Shown: positions 37,610-46,282, counted from the stretch's first letter. The stretch is DNA of 64,000 nt from Methylobacterium nonmethylotrophicum (GCF_004745635.1 NZ_SRLB01000010.1:1-64000), one strand, 5' to 3'. Numbers and translations are program-made. Notes: a model not told the origin generated them from the letters alone.

Positions 37610-37717
37610 GGCGCGGCATCCGGGTGCGAGGCCTGCAGGTGCGGGGCAGCCGGGCCCGGGCGGCGTTGCTGCGCCTCGCCGCGGGCGCGGCAGCGACTGT
37701 GGTCCGGCGCGTCCTCA

Positions 37718-38434
37718 TCACTGTGCCACCTGGCTCTTCACGCTCGCGCGGCCATCCTGCTTCCAAGTGGTTGACGGATCCTTTCCGGTGCGCAGGTCGA
37801 GCAGGTCCTGCGTCCGGATGACCGTGTCGATCCGGCCCTCCTGGCGGCCGCGCACGAGATCGACCGGGTCGGCGATCTGGCTCGCGACGTTGGACTGGGT
37901 GGCGCAGCCGAAGTTCCAGTAGGTCTCGTTGCGGGCGTTGAAGCCCGGATCCGTGACGCCGAGGTCCTGCGGCCAGAGCCCGCACGCCCCCGCGACCTTC
38001 GCCTGCATGCGCTGGAAGCTCAGGCGCAGCGGCGCACTCACCGCGACGTTGGCGACGGGGTAGGGGGCGATGACGATCTCCCGCGGGCCGACGCCCCGGG
38101 CGAGCGCCCGGGCCCGGACCCGTGCGAGGGTGCGCTCCACCGCGGGCCCGGGCACCTGCGAGCCGCGCGGCACCTCCAGCGCCAGGACGCCGCGGCCGTA
38201 GCGGCGGTATTCGAGCAGGAACCCGTCGATATCGTCGGCCTGGCGCGGGTCGAGATGCCCGGTGCCGGTGACGAAGACGTCGAGGTTGCGAGGGGTGTCC
38301 GACAGGACGATCGGGTGCCGCTCGGTCACGGTGCCCGGGTAGGTCGAACCCGTGATCTGCGCCCGGTCGGAGGCGCAGGCGGCAAGGCAGGCCGAGGCGG
38401 CGAGCACGGTCAGGCGGAGGGCGGAGCGGGTCAT
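37718..38434 (-). CDS. cpaD: Tad pilus lipoprotein CpaD
   Basis: CpaD is a periplasmic or outer-membrane lipoprotein that helps the Tad secretin. The 238-residue protein starts with a lipoprotein signal whose lipobox LAAC places the lipidated cysteine at residue 20. The body contains the CpaD/Pal-like stretch DDIDGFLLEYRRYGRGVLAL, and the C-terminal NETYWNFGCATQSNVASQI with DPVDLVRGR, which is the strongest CpaD sign. It lies between cpaC and cpaE in the operon. Confidence 0.92.
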   Translation of the reverse strand: MTRSALRLTVLAASACLAACASDRAQITGSTYPGTVTERHPIVLSDTPRNLDVFVTGTGHLDPRQADDIDGFLLEYRRYGRGVLALEVPRGSQVPGPAVERTLARVRARALARGVGPREIVIAPYPVANVAVSAPLRLSFQRMQAKVAGACGLWPQDLGVTDPGFNARNETYWNFGCATQSNVASQIADPVDLVRGRQEGRIDTVIRTQDLLDLRTGKDPSTTWKQDGRASVKSQVAQ

Positions 38435-38508
38435 CGCGGGCAGGGTCTCGGGGGCGGGGTCGCGGCGGCGGGACCGCGAGAGGGCAGGGTTTCGGCGGCG
38501 CGTCGGGC

Positions 38509-40053
38509 TCAGTCGGTGATGAAGCCGACCCGGCCGCGATAGCCGGAGCCGAGCGGGGCGGCGCCGACCACGCCGTAGAGGCGGTTGAAGCGGCCGAGCA
38601 GGACCGACTGGCTGTCGCTCGCCTCGGTGAAGCCGTCGTCGGGCTTCTTGACCTGGGCCGGGTCCATCGGCTTGGCGATGTAGGGGGTGACCATGATCAT
38701 CAATTCCGTCTCCTGGCGCTGGTAGTCGCGGGAGCGGAACAGGGCGCCGAGGACCGGCAGGTTGAGCAGGCCCGGCAGGCCGTTGATCGCCTGCCGGTTG
38801 CGCTGCTGGATCAGGCCGGCGGTCATCATCGTGCCGCCCGACGGCAGCTCGACGGTGGTCTCGGACTTGCGCACCGTCAGGCCCGGCACCGTGATGCCGG
38901 AGGTGCCGTTGGCGACCAGGATCGCGTTCTGCGGATCGAGCTCGGTGACGTTGGTGCCGACCCGGATCGAGATGCGGTTCTCGGATTGCACGACGGGCGT
39001 GAAGTTCAGCGCCACGCCGTAGGGCTTGAACTCGATGCCGACGGCGCAGTTCGAGGCGCCGGTGGTGGAGCCGACCACCGCCGAGCAGCTCTGGCTCGTC
39101 GGCACCGGGATCTCGCCGCCGGCGGTGAAGTTGGCCGATTCGCCCGAGATCGCCGTCAGCGTCGGCTCCGCCAGGATCCGCGAGACGCCGGCCTGCTCGA
39201 AGGCCCGCAGCGTCGCCTGGAGCGAGAAGCCGCCGCCCCTGACCGAGGCCTCGATCTGGTTGGCCCTCGGGAAGGCCTGGCCGGAGAGCGGGAACGGCGT
39301 GTCGTTCACGAAGTCCGGGCCGCCCGCGCCGAGGGGGTTGAGCGCGCTCCAGCTCGCGCTGGTGTTGATGCCGAACTGCTTGAGCACCTGGCGCGAGACC
39401 TCGACCACGGTGACGCGCAGCATCACCTGGTCCTTGCCGCGGATCGTCAGGTTGTTGATCACGGCGCCGCGGGCGGCCGTCCCGGCCCCGCCGAGGCCCA
39501 CGAAGGCGTTGGCGATGTCGACCGCCTGCTGCGCCTCGCCGGCGGAGTTGACGGTCCCGGTGAGCAGCACCGACTCGCCCGCCGGGCGCACGTCGAAGCG
39601 CCCGCCCGGGATGCTGCCGGCCAGCGTCTGGCGCAGCACGTTGAGGTCGCGCCCCACCGTGACGTCGAGGGCCGCGATCTGGCGCCCCTCGCCGTCCATC
39701 ACGAAGATGGAGGTGGCGCCGTTCTCGATGCCGATGATGAACACCTTGCGGGTCGAGCGGACGACCGCGTTCGCGACCTTGGGGTTGGCGACGAACACCT
39801 CCTTGGCATCCCGCGGCAGGTCGACCACCAGCGAGCGGCCCATGGTCAGGTCGATGCGGCGCGAGACGTCCGATTCGTTGGGGCCGACCGAGACCAGCGG
39901 GGCCGGCACGATGCCGCCGCGCGGACCCCCGCCGCCCTGCGCGGCGGCGGGTCCGGCCACCAGGGCCGCCACGGCGCCGGCCGCGAGGGCGGCGCGCAGG
40001 ACCGAGGGGAGGGCGGCGCGCAGAGCCGCCCGGGGGGTCTCGGACATCGTCAT
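38509..40053 (-). CDS. cpaC: Tad pilus outer-membrane secretin CpaC/RcpA
   Basis: CpaC forms the outer-membrane pore for the pilus. The ~514-residue protein has a signal peptide (to about 39, AGPAAAQG). A pilus-formation N-terminal domain follows (about 63-145, with LVVDLPRDAKEVFVANPKVA), then a BON-like region, and the secretin domain in the C-terminal half with VEVSRQVLKQFGI, AEPTLTAISGESANF and VRKSETTVELPSGGTM. The start is ATG 40053 or 40047. The frame continues upstream through a 15-bp tandem repeat that reads as xSLRx units. Confidence 0.93.
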   Translation of the reverse strand: MTMSETPRAALRAALPSVLRAALAAGAVAALVAGPAAAQGGGGPRGGIVPAPLVSVGPNESDVSRRIDLTMGRSLVVDLPRDAKEVFVANPKVANAVVRSTRKVFIIGIENGATSIFVMDGEGRQIAALDVTVGRDLNVLRQTLAGSIPGGRFDVRPAGESVLLTGTVNSAGEAQQAVDIANAFVGLGGAGTAARGAVINNLTIRGKDQVMLRVTVVEVSRQVLKQFGINTSASWSALNPLGAGGPDFVNDTPFPLSGQAFPRANQIEASVRGGGFSLQATLRAFEQAGVSRILAEPTLTAISGESANFTAGGEIPVPTSQSCSAVVGSTTGASNCAVGIEFKPYGVALNFTPVVQSENRISIRVGTNVTELDPQNAILVANGTSGITVPGLTVRKSETTVELPSGGTMMTAGLIQQRNRQAINGLPGLLNLPVLGALFRSRDYQRQETELMIMVTPYIAKPMDPAQVKKPDDGFTEASDSQSVLLGRFNRLYGVVGAAPLGSGYRGRVGFITD

Positions 40054-40113
40054 GGGGCGGAGACTCTCGCGGCGGAGACTGTTGGGACGAAGATTCCCGG
40101 GGCGGAGACTCGG
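40054..40113. repeat. Four 15-bp tandem repeats directly before cpaC
   Basis: Units at 40054, 40069, 40084 and 40099 read GGGGCGGAGACTCTC, GCGGCGGAGACTGTT, GGGACGAAGATTCCC and GGGGCGGAGACTCGG. The 15-base period keeps the cpaC frame open, giving SLRP/SLRR/NLRP-type pentapeptides if translated. The array lies in the 91 bases between cpaB and the chosen cpaC start, where it could affect translation. Confidence 0.75.
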
Positions 40114-40144
40114 GGATCGGCGGTCGGGCCGGAGGGGCGGGCGG

Positions 40145-40960
40145 TCATCGGCGGGGCATCTGCTTGGCGACCCCGTAGCGCACGACCGTAACCCCGCCGC
40201 CCTCGCCCTGCGGCTCCGCGGCCGGCTGCGCGGCCTGGCCGGCATCCGCGAGGCTGCGCAGGGCCAGCGAGAGCTGGCCGACCTTCTGGCCCAGGGTCAC
40301 GGCCTCGGCCTGGGCCGGGGTGAGCTCGAGCGTCGCGGTGTCGCCGGTGACCACCCGCTCGCCGTTGCGCTCCTGCACGGTCTGGCCGACCGCCAGGACG
40401 CGGATGTTGGACAGGATGGTCTCGGAGACCTGGACGTCGCCGCCGCTGCCGGACCGGGAGGCTTCCTCGTCCCGGTAGGTGCGCAGCACGTCGACCCGGT
40501 CGTTGGGCAGGATGAAGCCGCCGGCAGTGTTCGAGCCGCGGGCGTCGATCGAGATCGCGACGGCGCGCATCCCGGAGGGCAGGATCGCCGACAGGAAGCC
40601 GCTGCCATTCGCCTTGATCAGCTTCTCGCGCCGGATCGGCTCGCCGGCGAGGAACGGATTGCGTACGATCGACCCGACGGTATCCTCGAGGGCGGTCGGG
40701 GCGCCGCTGCGCTGCAGGAACCCGTCGCCGGCCGCGGCCTTCGGCCAGGGCTGCCAGCGCAGGTCCGGCGCCTTGAGCGTCTGTCCCATCGGGAGTTCGG
40801 CCGCGGCGACGAGCACGTCCACCGTCTCCATCGTCGGGACCGGCGGGGCGACGGGCACCGCCACCGGCGCCGGCGGCGGCTCGCGGCCGCTCATCACGAT
40901 GAAGGCCCCGATGCCGGTCACGGCGGCGACGCTGATGAGGAGCAAGCGCGAGGACTTCAT
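40145..40960 (-). CDS. cpaB: Tad pilus assembly protein CpaB/RcpC
   Basis: CpaB is a periplasmic SAF-domain protein of the Tad system. The 271-residue product has an N-terminal helix (LLLISVAAVTGIGAFIVM), a proline-rich spacer, and an SAF domain beginning DVLVAAAELPMGQTLKAPDL. The RcpC domain with AVAISIDARGSNTAGGFILP and NDRVDVLRTY follows. ATG 40960 starts at MKSSRLLLI; ATG 41008 is possible but gives an atypical N-terminus. It opens the cpaB-tadC block, 400 bases after the cpaA stop. Confidence 0.91.
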   Translation of the reverse strand: MKSSRLLLISVAAVTGIGAFIVMSGREPPPAPVAVPVAPPVPTMETVDVLVAAAELPMGQTLKAPDLRWQPWPKAAAGDGFLQRSGAPTALEDTVGSIVRNPFLAGEPIRREKLIKANGSGFLSAILPSGMRAVAISIDARGSNTAGGFILPNDRVDVLRTYRDEEASRSGSGGDVQVSETILSNIRVLAVGQTVQERNGERVVTGDTATLELTPAQAEAVTLGQKVGQLSLALRSLADAGQAAQPAAEPQGEGGGVTVVRYGVAKQMPRR

Positions 40961-41360
40961 GGGGCGCCAACGAGAGGACTCGGCAATGGGCAACGACACG
41001 CCGCCCACTGCCCGACTTCATCAGGCAATCCTCAAATTAAGGTTAATCGCCCTTAGGGTTAATGCCGTCCGCCGGTGACCTGTCATGGCTTGCTGCCGCA
41101 GCGACTGCAGGCGGCCGCAGGCACGACACGCTGCCGCCGGCCCCGCAGGAGCGGCCGGTCGCGAGGCTGCGGGCGAGACGAGGGGCGCCTGGGGCACGGC
41201 AGGCCGCCGTCATCGTCGGTCCGGCGCGGCCCGACGCAAAGACGGTTGCCCAGCATCCACCGCGGCCGGCGCGGCGGGGACGAACGTCGGCGGGGGAGGG
41301 CAGGGGTGGCATCCGGCGCGTCCGGTCGCCGACGATCGAGGCCGGCTGCGCCGCCCCCGC
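40961..41360. other. Gene-free region between cpaA and cpaB
   Basis: No convincing reading frame is present in these 400 bases. The only clear landmark is an AT-rich island at 41033-41065 with two direct GGTTAAT copies. This is the natural place for a promoter of the cpaB-tadC operon. Confidence 0.5.
41041..41063 (-). promoter_or_regulatory. Direct TTAACC repeats upstream of cpaB, CtrA half-site-like
   Basis: On the minus strand ATTAACC occurs at 41057-41063 and again at 41041-41047, a 16-base period, followed by TTAAT. Each resembles a TTAACC-type CtrA half-site, but the full TTAA-N7-TTAAC spacing is absent. It is about 80 bases before cpaB, in otherwise GC-rich DNA. CtrA controls pilus genes in Caulobacter; control here is a guess. 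Confidence 0.35.
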
Positions 41361-41867
41361 TCAGGCCGCGAGGGCCAGGCGCCAGAGCGGCGCGGAGGGG
41401 CAGACCACGAGGGCGGCCGCCGCAAGGGCGATGCCGTAGGGGACGCCTTCCCGGTTGTCGGCCAGGCGCAGCGCGAAAGGCAGGGTCGCGACGAAACCGG
41501 GCAGGGGATGGCGGCGAAGGGCCACCACCCCGAGGGTCAGGAGGCCGCCGAACACCGAGGCGACCGTCAGGTAGTCGAGGAGCGGCTCGAACCCGAGCCA
41601 GAGGGCGGTCGCGGCGGCGACCTTCGCGTCGCCGCCGCCGATCTGGTTGGCGCAGAACAGCCCGAAGGTGACCGCCAGGGTCAGGCCGAACGCGCCGGCA
41701 TGGCTCGCGACGTCCGACCAGCCGAGCCCGGCGGTGAGCGCCAGGAGCCCGAAGCCGGCGATGAGCAGCACGCTGACGCGGTTCGAGATCGTCATCGTGA
41801 GCAGGTCGCTGGCGGCCGCGTAGGCCATCAGGAACGGGAACAGGACGAGGAGGCAGAGGCTGGCCAT
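41361..41867 (-). CDS. cpaA: Tad prepilin peptidase CpaA/TadV
   Basis: CpaA is the A24 aspartic peptidase that trims Flp prepilin and TadE/F pseudopilins. The 168-residue membrane protein has about five helices and both catalytic aspartates: Asp21 in AAASDLLTMTISNR and Asp80 in the GGGDAK motif (the GxGD active site). No N-terminal methylase domain is present, as expected for the Tad type. It follows the Flp pilin gene after 220 bases. Confidence 0.92.
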   Translation of the reverse strand: MASLCLLVLFPFLMAYAAASDLLTMTISNRVSVLLIAGFGLLALTAGLGWSDVASHAGAFGLTLAVTFGLFCANQIGGGDAKVAAATALWLGFEPLLDYLTVASVFGGLLTLGVVALRRHPLPGFVATLPFALRLADNREGVPYGIALAAAALVVCPSAPLWRLALAA

Positions 41868-42087
41868 GCGCGCTCGCTGCGGGAAACGAGGAACGCGGCG
41901 CAACGGGGCGCGGTCCCTCCGGGAGCCGTCACCACCGACCGCCGCGTCGGGCAGGCGCGCCGACCGCGAAGGCGATCGGAAGGGGGCCTGCGGCAGGTCG
42001 CGAAGCGGACGGCCGGAGGAGGGCAGGCCCGCGTCACGCGCATCGTGAGGCGCGCCGACCCGCCGATGCGGGTCGGCTACGCGATCC

Positions 42088-42252
42088 CTACTTCAGGTTG
42101 GCGGCGATGTTGGTGAACTGCGACGACAGGTTGGTGCCGACCGACCGGGCCGCGACGATGACCGCGAGCGCGATCAGGGTGGCGATCAGGCCGTACTCGA
42201 TCGCAGTCGCGCCGGACTCGTCGCTGACAAAACGCTTCAGCTTGGTGATCAT
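42088..42252 (-). CDS. flp: Flp/Fap family major pilin
   Basis: This is the structural subunit of the Tad (Flp) pilus. The 54-residue prepilin has a short charged leader and the cleavage site Gly14/Ala15. Glu and Tyr follow at positions +5 and +6 of the mature protein in GATAIEYGLIATLIALAVIV, the Flp motif, and then comes a short polar tail. It is the first gene of the minus-strand pilus block and is divergent from the secretin-N-like gene at 42547. Confidence 0.95.
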   Translation of the reverse strand: MITKLKRFVSDESGATAIEYGLIATLIALAVIVAARSVGTNLSSQFTNIAANLK

Positions 42253-42546
42253 AACTGGGTTCCCGCCTGAGTGGTCTCGGTTAGTCCGTCGACAATCGAC
42301 TGGCGCCGATCGGGACTGACGGCAACGTAGGTCGGGGCGCGTTGAAGTTGAGTTAAAACGATCGTCGGACCCGGCCCGCCGGATCGAAATTTCGGGGTTG
42401 GTGAACGATCGATTGCCCGGCTCGACTCCCCGGCTGACCCTGGGCCAGCGCGGCGCCGGCTTTCGCCGGCTTAGCGGATTCTCAACCATCTGAGGCTTGA
42501 CTGGGAGCGTGAACGCCCGACGCCATACCCGAGAGACCGACCGCCG

Positions 42547-43053
42547 ATGAGCCCGCCCCGCCGCCTGAGCCCTCTGCGTGCCGCGCGCCTCCTGGCTCTC
42601 GCGCTGCTGGTCCCCGCCGCCGCCGCCGCGCAAGGCAGCGACGCGGCCACCGTCACGGTGTCGGTCGACAACGCCAAGGTCATCCGCCTGCCGGAGCGGA
42701 CCGCGACCGTGATCGTCGGCAACCCGATCATCGCCGACGTGTCGCTGCAGCGGAACGGCATCGTGGTCCTGACCGGCAAGAGCTTCGGCAGCACCAACCT
42801 CATCGCCCTCGATGCCTCCGGCACCATGCTGGCGGAATCGGCGATCAGCGTGCGGGCCGGCAATCCGTCGGTGGTCACGGTGCAGCGCGGGCTCGAGCGC
42901 GAATCCTATTCCTGCACGCCCGCCTGCCAGCCGGCGGTGCAGCTCGGCGACGCGAAGCGCTACTTCTCCGAGGTGAGCGAGCAGACGGGCCAGCGCAATT
43001 CGATGGCGACGTCGGGCGGGGGCGGCGGGAGCAGCCCGGCCGTGATGCGCTGA
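42547..43053 (+). CDS. Pilus-assembly N-terminal-domain protein (CpaC-N-like, exported)
   Basis: The 168-residue protein has a signal peptide (about 1-29, LLVPAAAAAQG). One pilus-formation N-terminal domain follows, VSVDNAKVIRLPERTATVIV through NPIIADVSLQ, with VVLTGKSFGSTNLIALDASG, closely parallel to the start of CpaC. A tail with two cysteines (SCTPACQP) and a glycine run ends the protein. It has no secretin barrel, so it is probably a periplasmic accessory of the pore. It is transcribed away from the pilin gene. Confidence 0.82.
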   Translation: MSPPRRLSPLRAARLLALALLVPAAAAAQGSDAATVTVSVDNAKVIRLPERTATVIVGNPIIADVSLQRNGIVVLTGKSFGSTNLIALDASGTMLAESAISVRAGNPSVVTVQRGLERESYSCTPACQPAVQLGDAKRYFSEVSEQTGQRNSMATSGGGGGSSPAVMR

Positions 43054-43290
43054 GGCCTCGGCCTCGCCCATCCGTGCCGCCTCCGGTCATCGGGTCGGCG
43101 GCGGCGATGATGGCGGTCCGAGGCCCGGGCCGGCCTCGGGCGTGGCGAGCCCGCCCCGCGATGGTGCCGGCCACGGCCCGGAGCATCTTGAGCGCCCCTG
43201 CGACCTCTGGGGAGAGGACGCGATTGCGGGGACCGGCGCAACTGATCCGCAATCCTTTCCGTCGTATCCAGCAGGTCCACCACCGCACGG

Positions 43291-43989
43291 ATGTCGGATT
43301 GCACCATGCTCCGTGAACGCCCGCCTCACGACTGTCGCCCGCCGGACCGGCGGAGCGTGACGGCGGGCGGCGGGCCTTCGGTAAGGCCGATCCGGTCCTT
43401 GGCGATCCGGTTCCTGGCGATCCGCCGGCGGATCGCCCGCTTCCCGTCCGCCAGCGGGGGGGCGACCGCGGTGGAGTTCGGCCTGATCGCGATGCCGTTC
43501 CTGTGCCTCGTCGCGGCGATCATCGAGACCGCCCTGGCGTTCTTCGCCGGCCAAGTGCTCGACAACGCGGTCTCGAATGCGGCGCGCCAGCTCTACACCG
43601 GACAGTTCCAGACCGCCCGGTCCTCGGACCCCGCCCCGCCGGCCGGAACGACGGCGCAGCAGGTTGCGCTGCAGAAGTTCAAGGACGCGGTCTGCAACGG
43701 CCGGGTCACGATCTTCGCCTGCAGCGACATCAAGGTCGACGTGCTGACGCTCAGTGACGGCACCGACTACACCCCGCAGAGTCCCGTGGATTCCGGCACC
43801 AAGGCGTGGCGGACCTCGCCGACGACCTTCGGCACCCAGTACCAGAACCCGGGCTCGAACCAGATCGTGATCGTGCAGGCGGCCGTGGAGTTTCCGGTCT
43901 TCTTCAGCTTCCTCAACCCCAACACCCTGGCCAACGGCAAGCGCGTGCTGCAGAGCACCGTGGCCTTCCGCACCGAGCCCTACCAATGA
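43291..43989 (+). CDS. tadE: TadE-like pseudopilin
   Basis: TadE-like pseudopilins are minor components of the Tad machine, processed by CpaA. The protein (up to 232 residues) has a basic N-terminus and a type IV prepilin-like motif GATAVEFGLIAMPFL with Glu at +5 after the glycine. One helix follows, and then a ~170-residue periplasmic domain with two cysteines (AVCNGR, FACSD). The start is uncertain: ATG 43291 and 43306 and GTG 43357 are all possible and none has a well-spaced ribosome site. Its stop overlaps the next ATG (43986-43989). Confidence 0.86.
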   Translation: MSDCTMLRERPPHDCRPPDRRSVTAGGGPSVRPIRSLAIRFLAIRRRIARFPSASGGATAVEFGLIAMPFLCLVAAIIETALAFFAGQVLDNAVSNAARQLYTGQFQTARSSDPAPPAGTTAQQVALQKFKDAVCNGRVTIFACSDIKVDVLTLSDGTDYTPQSPVDSGTKAWRTSPTTFGTQYQNPGSNQIVIVQAAVEFPVFFSFLNPNTLANGKRVLQSTVAFRTEPYQ

Positions 43990-44708
43990 GCGCGATCCGG
44001 CACGCATCCTCGGGAGGCGGGCGGGCCGCCGCCTCCCGGACCCGCGCCGCGGCGCGTGTCCGGCGCGTCTTCGCGCGCGTCCGGCGCGCGCCCGCGCGCT
44101 TCCGGGGCGCGCAGGACGGCCTCGCGGCGGTCGAGTTCGCGATGGTGCTGCCGCTCCTGCTGCTGCTCTATCTCGGCACGACGGACCTCGCAGGCTACGT
44201 CAGCAACTTCCGCAAGGTGACGCTCGCGGCCCGCACCGTGGCCGACCTGGTGGCGCGGGAGGACGGGACCGTCTCGGCGAGCGAGTTCTCGACGATCGCG
44301 AAGGCCGGACGCGCCGTGCTGGCGCCCTACGACACCAGCACGGCGCGGATCGTCGCCAAGGCGATCGGCGTCTACGACGCGAATGGCACCGCCAGGGTCT
44401 GCTCCTACGCCCAGGATGCGGGCGCCGGTGCCGCCGCCGCACCGAGCGGCCTCACCGCGGTGCCGACGGTGCCGGATGCGTTCAAGACCGCCGGCATACG
44501 CTACGTCGTGGTCGAGCTGACCATGACCTACAAGCCTCTTTTCGGCACGATGCTGGCCACCAAGTTCAACCTCAGCACCCTGACCGAGACGGTGGTCTGG
44601 CCGGTGCGCAACGGCAAGGTCTACAACGTGGCGGTCACGTCGGCGCCGGAGGTCGTGCTGCCGACCGTCGCCACCGCGAGCCTCACCGGCGCCTGCCCGA
44701 GCAACTGA
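43986..44708 (+). CDS. Second TadE/TadF-like pseudopilin
   Basis: The 240-residue protein has a long arginine-rich cytoplasmic leader (about 45 residues), then the pseudopilin motif DGLAAVEFAMVLPLLLLLYL with Gly and Glu in the expected register. A single helix and a periplasmic domain ending SLTGACPSN follow, with a second cysteine in RVCSYAQDAG that might form a disulfide. It is coupled to the upstream tadE by an ATGA overlap and faces the retropepsin gene, 6 bases away. Confidence 0.85.
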   Translation: MSAIRHASSGGGRAAASRTRAAARVRRVFARVRRAPARFRGAQDGLAAVEFAMVLPLLLLLYLGTTDLAGYVSNFRKVTLAARTVADLVAREDGTVSASEFSTIAKAGRAVLAPYDTSTARIVAKAIGVYDANGTARVCSYAQDAGAGAAAAPSGLTAVPTVPDAFKTAGIRYVVVELTMTYKPLFGTMLATKFNLSTLTETVVWPVRNGKVYNVAVTSAPEVVLPTVATASLTGACPSN

Positions 44709-44714
44709 GGGCGG

Positions 44715-45230
44715 TCATCCCCGCAGGGTCAGGCGCCCGGACGCGACCTCGAAGCCGCGCAGGCGGCGCAGGAACGACATGCCGAGCAGGCTGGTGCCGA
44801 GGCGTCCGCTCGGCAGCACCACCCCCTCGACGTCGCGCACGGTGATCCCGCCGAGCCGCATCTCCCGCACCCGCACCGGCGCGGCCAGGACCGTGCCGTT
44901 GGCGGTGCCGATCCGGACCGTGAAGTCGCGCTCCGCGACCCGGATCCCGGCCCGCGCGGCGTCCTCGCGGGTGAAGGCGCAGAGCGTGGCGCCGGTATCG
45001 ACCAGCATGCGCAGGACCTGCCCCTCCACCTGCGGGTGGGCCTGGAAGTGTCCGGCGAGGTCCTGGGCGAGCGTCACGCTCGTCGCGCCCTCCGGCATCG
45101 CCGCGCTCGCCGCCGCCACCGGGACCGGGCTCGTCCCGCGGCCGATCCGGGCGAAGCGCTCCGTCATCGAGCCGCCGGCGAGCGCCCCGCCGGCGAGGAC
45201 GCCGAGGGCCCAGAGGATCGGGCGTGTCAC
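44715..45230 (-). CDS. Retropepsin-like aspartic protease, TIGR02281 family
   Basis: The 171-residue protein has an N-terminal membrane helix (about 4-20). A single retropepsin domain follows with the catalytic Asp78-Thr-Gly80 in MLVDTGAT and the second family stretch NGTVLAAPVRVREMRLGGI, ending in SLLGMSFLRRLRGFEV. Such one-domain clan AA proteases act as dimers; the TIGR02281 family is common in alphaproteobacteria and its substrates are unknown. It is a lone gene between the pilus genes and rplY. Confidence 0.85.
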   Translation of the reverse strand: MTRPILWALGVLAGGALAGGSMTERFARIGRGTSPVPVAAASAAMPEGATSVTLAQDLAGHFQAHPQVEGQVLRMLVDTGATLCAFTREDAARAGIRVAERDFTVRIGTANGTVLAAPVRVREMRLGGITVRDVEGVVLPSGRLGTSLLGMSFLRRLRGFEVASGRLTLRG

Positions 45231-45330
45231 GGGAGGTCTCCGATGCGGGAGGACGGTTCCCGCAGGGTCGCGGCCGACCGGTTAAGGATCCGTCCGGCGA
45301 AAGCGCGAAAAGCGTGGTCACCCCCGTCCT

Positions 45331-45359
45331 TGCCATCGCGGGCGCCGTCTGCTAGCAGC
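45331..45359 (+). promoter_or_regulatory. Candidate sigma70 promoter for rplY
   Basis: TTGCCA (45331-45336), a 17-base spacer and TAGCAG (45354-45359) make a good housekeeping promoter. The predicted leader is about 135 bases, long for a single gene, and contains two small inverted repeats (GTTCCC/GGGAAC near 45389-45405 and GGCCG/CGGCC near 45430-45455). Confidence 0.45.
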
Positions 45360-45499
45360 ACCCCGCCCGCCGGACACCCTTGGAGGCCGGGTTCCCCTCG
45401 TGGGAACGGGCGTGGCGACGTCGGTTCACAGGGCCGTCCTCGAGGGGGCGGCCTTCGGCGTTTGAGCCATCCGCAACACCAGTTTTTAAGGATCACGCC

Positions 45500-46192
45500 A
45501 TGAGCGCCGTGAAGCCGCTTGAGGCCGTGGCACGCGACCGGGTCGGCAAGGGGGCCGCCCGGGCCGTTCGTCGCCAGGGCCAGGTGCCGGCCGTCATCTA
45601 CGGGGGCAACCAGCCGCCGCAGGCCATCGCCGTCGACCTCATCCGCACCCGCACCCTGATCTACGCCGGTGGCTTCCTGACCACCGTGTTCGAGATCAGC
45701 GCCGGCGGCCGCAAGGTCCGGGCGATCCCGCGCGACTACCAGCTCGACCCGGTCTCGGGCGTGCCGCTGCACGTCGACTTCCTGCGCGTTGTCGCCGGCC
45801 AGTCGGTCGAGGTCGCGGTGCCGGTGCACTTCTCGAACGAGGACGCGGCCCCCGGCATCAAGCAGGAGGGCGGCACGCTCAACGTGGTGCACCACACCAT
45901 CGCGGTCGAGGTCGCCCCCGAGTCGATCCCCGACGCGATCACCGTCGACCTGACCGGCAAGGCGATCGGCGACACCGTCCACGTCTCCGACCTCGCCGTG
46001 CCGGCCGGCGTCACCATCGTGCTGGGCGCCGACGAGGTCGTCGCCACCATCGTGCCGCCGACGGTGCTGGGCGCCGAGGTCGAGGCCGAGGAGGCCGCGG
46101 TGGCCGAGGCCGCTCGCGCCGAGTCGGCCGCCGAGGCCGCGGAAGAGGCTGCCGAAGAGTCCGCCAAGGACGAGGCCGCCAAGGAGGACTGA
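45500..46192 (+). CDS. rplY: 50S ribosomal protein L25/general stress protein Ctc
   Basis: L25 binds 5S rRNA in the large ribosomal subunit. The 230-residue protein is the long Ctc type. The L25 domain (about 1-95) has GKGAARAVRRQGQVPAVIYG. The C-terminal beta domain (about 100-190) has PGIKQEGGTLNVVHHTIAVE, and the tail is acidic and alanine-rich (about 190-230). AAGGAT lies before ATG 45500. A clear terminator follows at 46226. The order rplY-pth-ychF is widely conserved. Confidence 0.95.
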   Translation: MSAVKPLEAVARDRVGKGAARAVRRQGQVPAVIYGGNQPPQAIAVDLIRTRTLIYAGGFLTTVFEISAGGRKVRAIPRDYQLDPVSGVPLHVDFLRVVAGQSVEVAVPVHFSNEDAAPGIKQEGGTLNVVHHTIAVEVAPESIPDAITVDLTGKAIGDTVHVSDLAVPAGVTIVLGADEVVATIVPPTVLGAEVEAEEAAVAEAARAESAAEAAEEAAEESAKDEAAKED

Positions 46193-46225
46193 GCCGGTCT
46201 CGGCTCGGCCCTTCCGTCTATCGGG

Positions 46226-46258
46226 ACGCCCCGGTCGCGAGACCCGGGGCGTTTCCCT
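46226..46258 (+). terminator. Rho-independent terminator after rplY
   Basis: ACGCCCCGG (46226-46234) pairs with CCGGGGCGT (46244-46252), 9 bp, followed by a T-rich TTCCCTTTTC run. It lies between the rplY stop and pth, so pth may depend on readthrough or its own promoter. Confidence 0.7.
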
Positions 46259-46282
46259 TTTCTCGGGGAGTCCGCCATCGCC

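Noticed and set aside
42253..42546. Sigma54 promoter between the pilin and the secretin-N-like gene
   Set aside because: A GG...GC pair near 42400 has 13 rather than 10 bases between the doublets, so it does not fit the -24/-12 pattern. No other clear boxes were found in these 294 bases.
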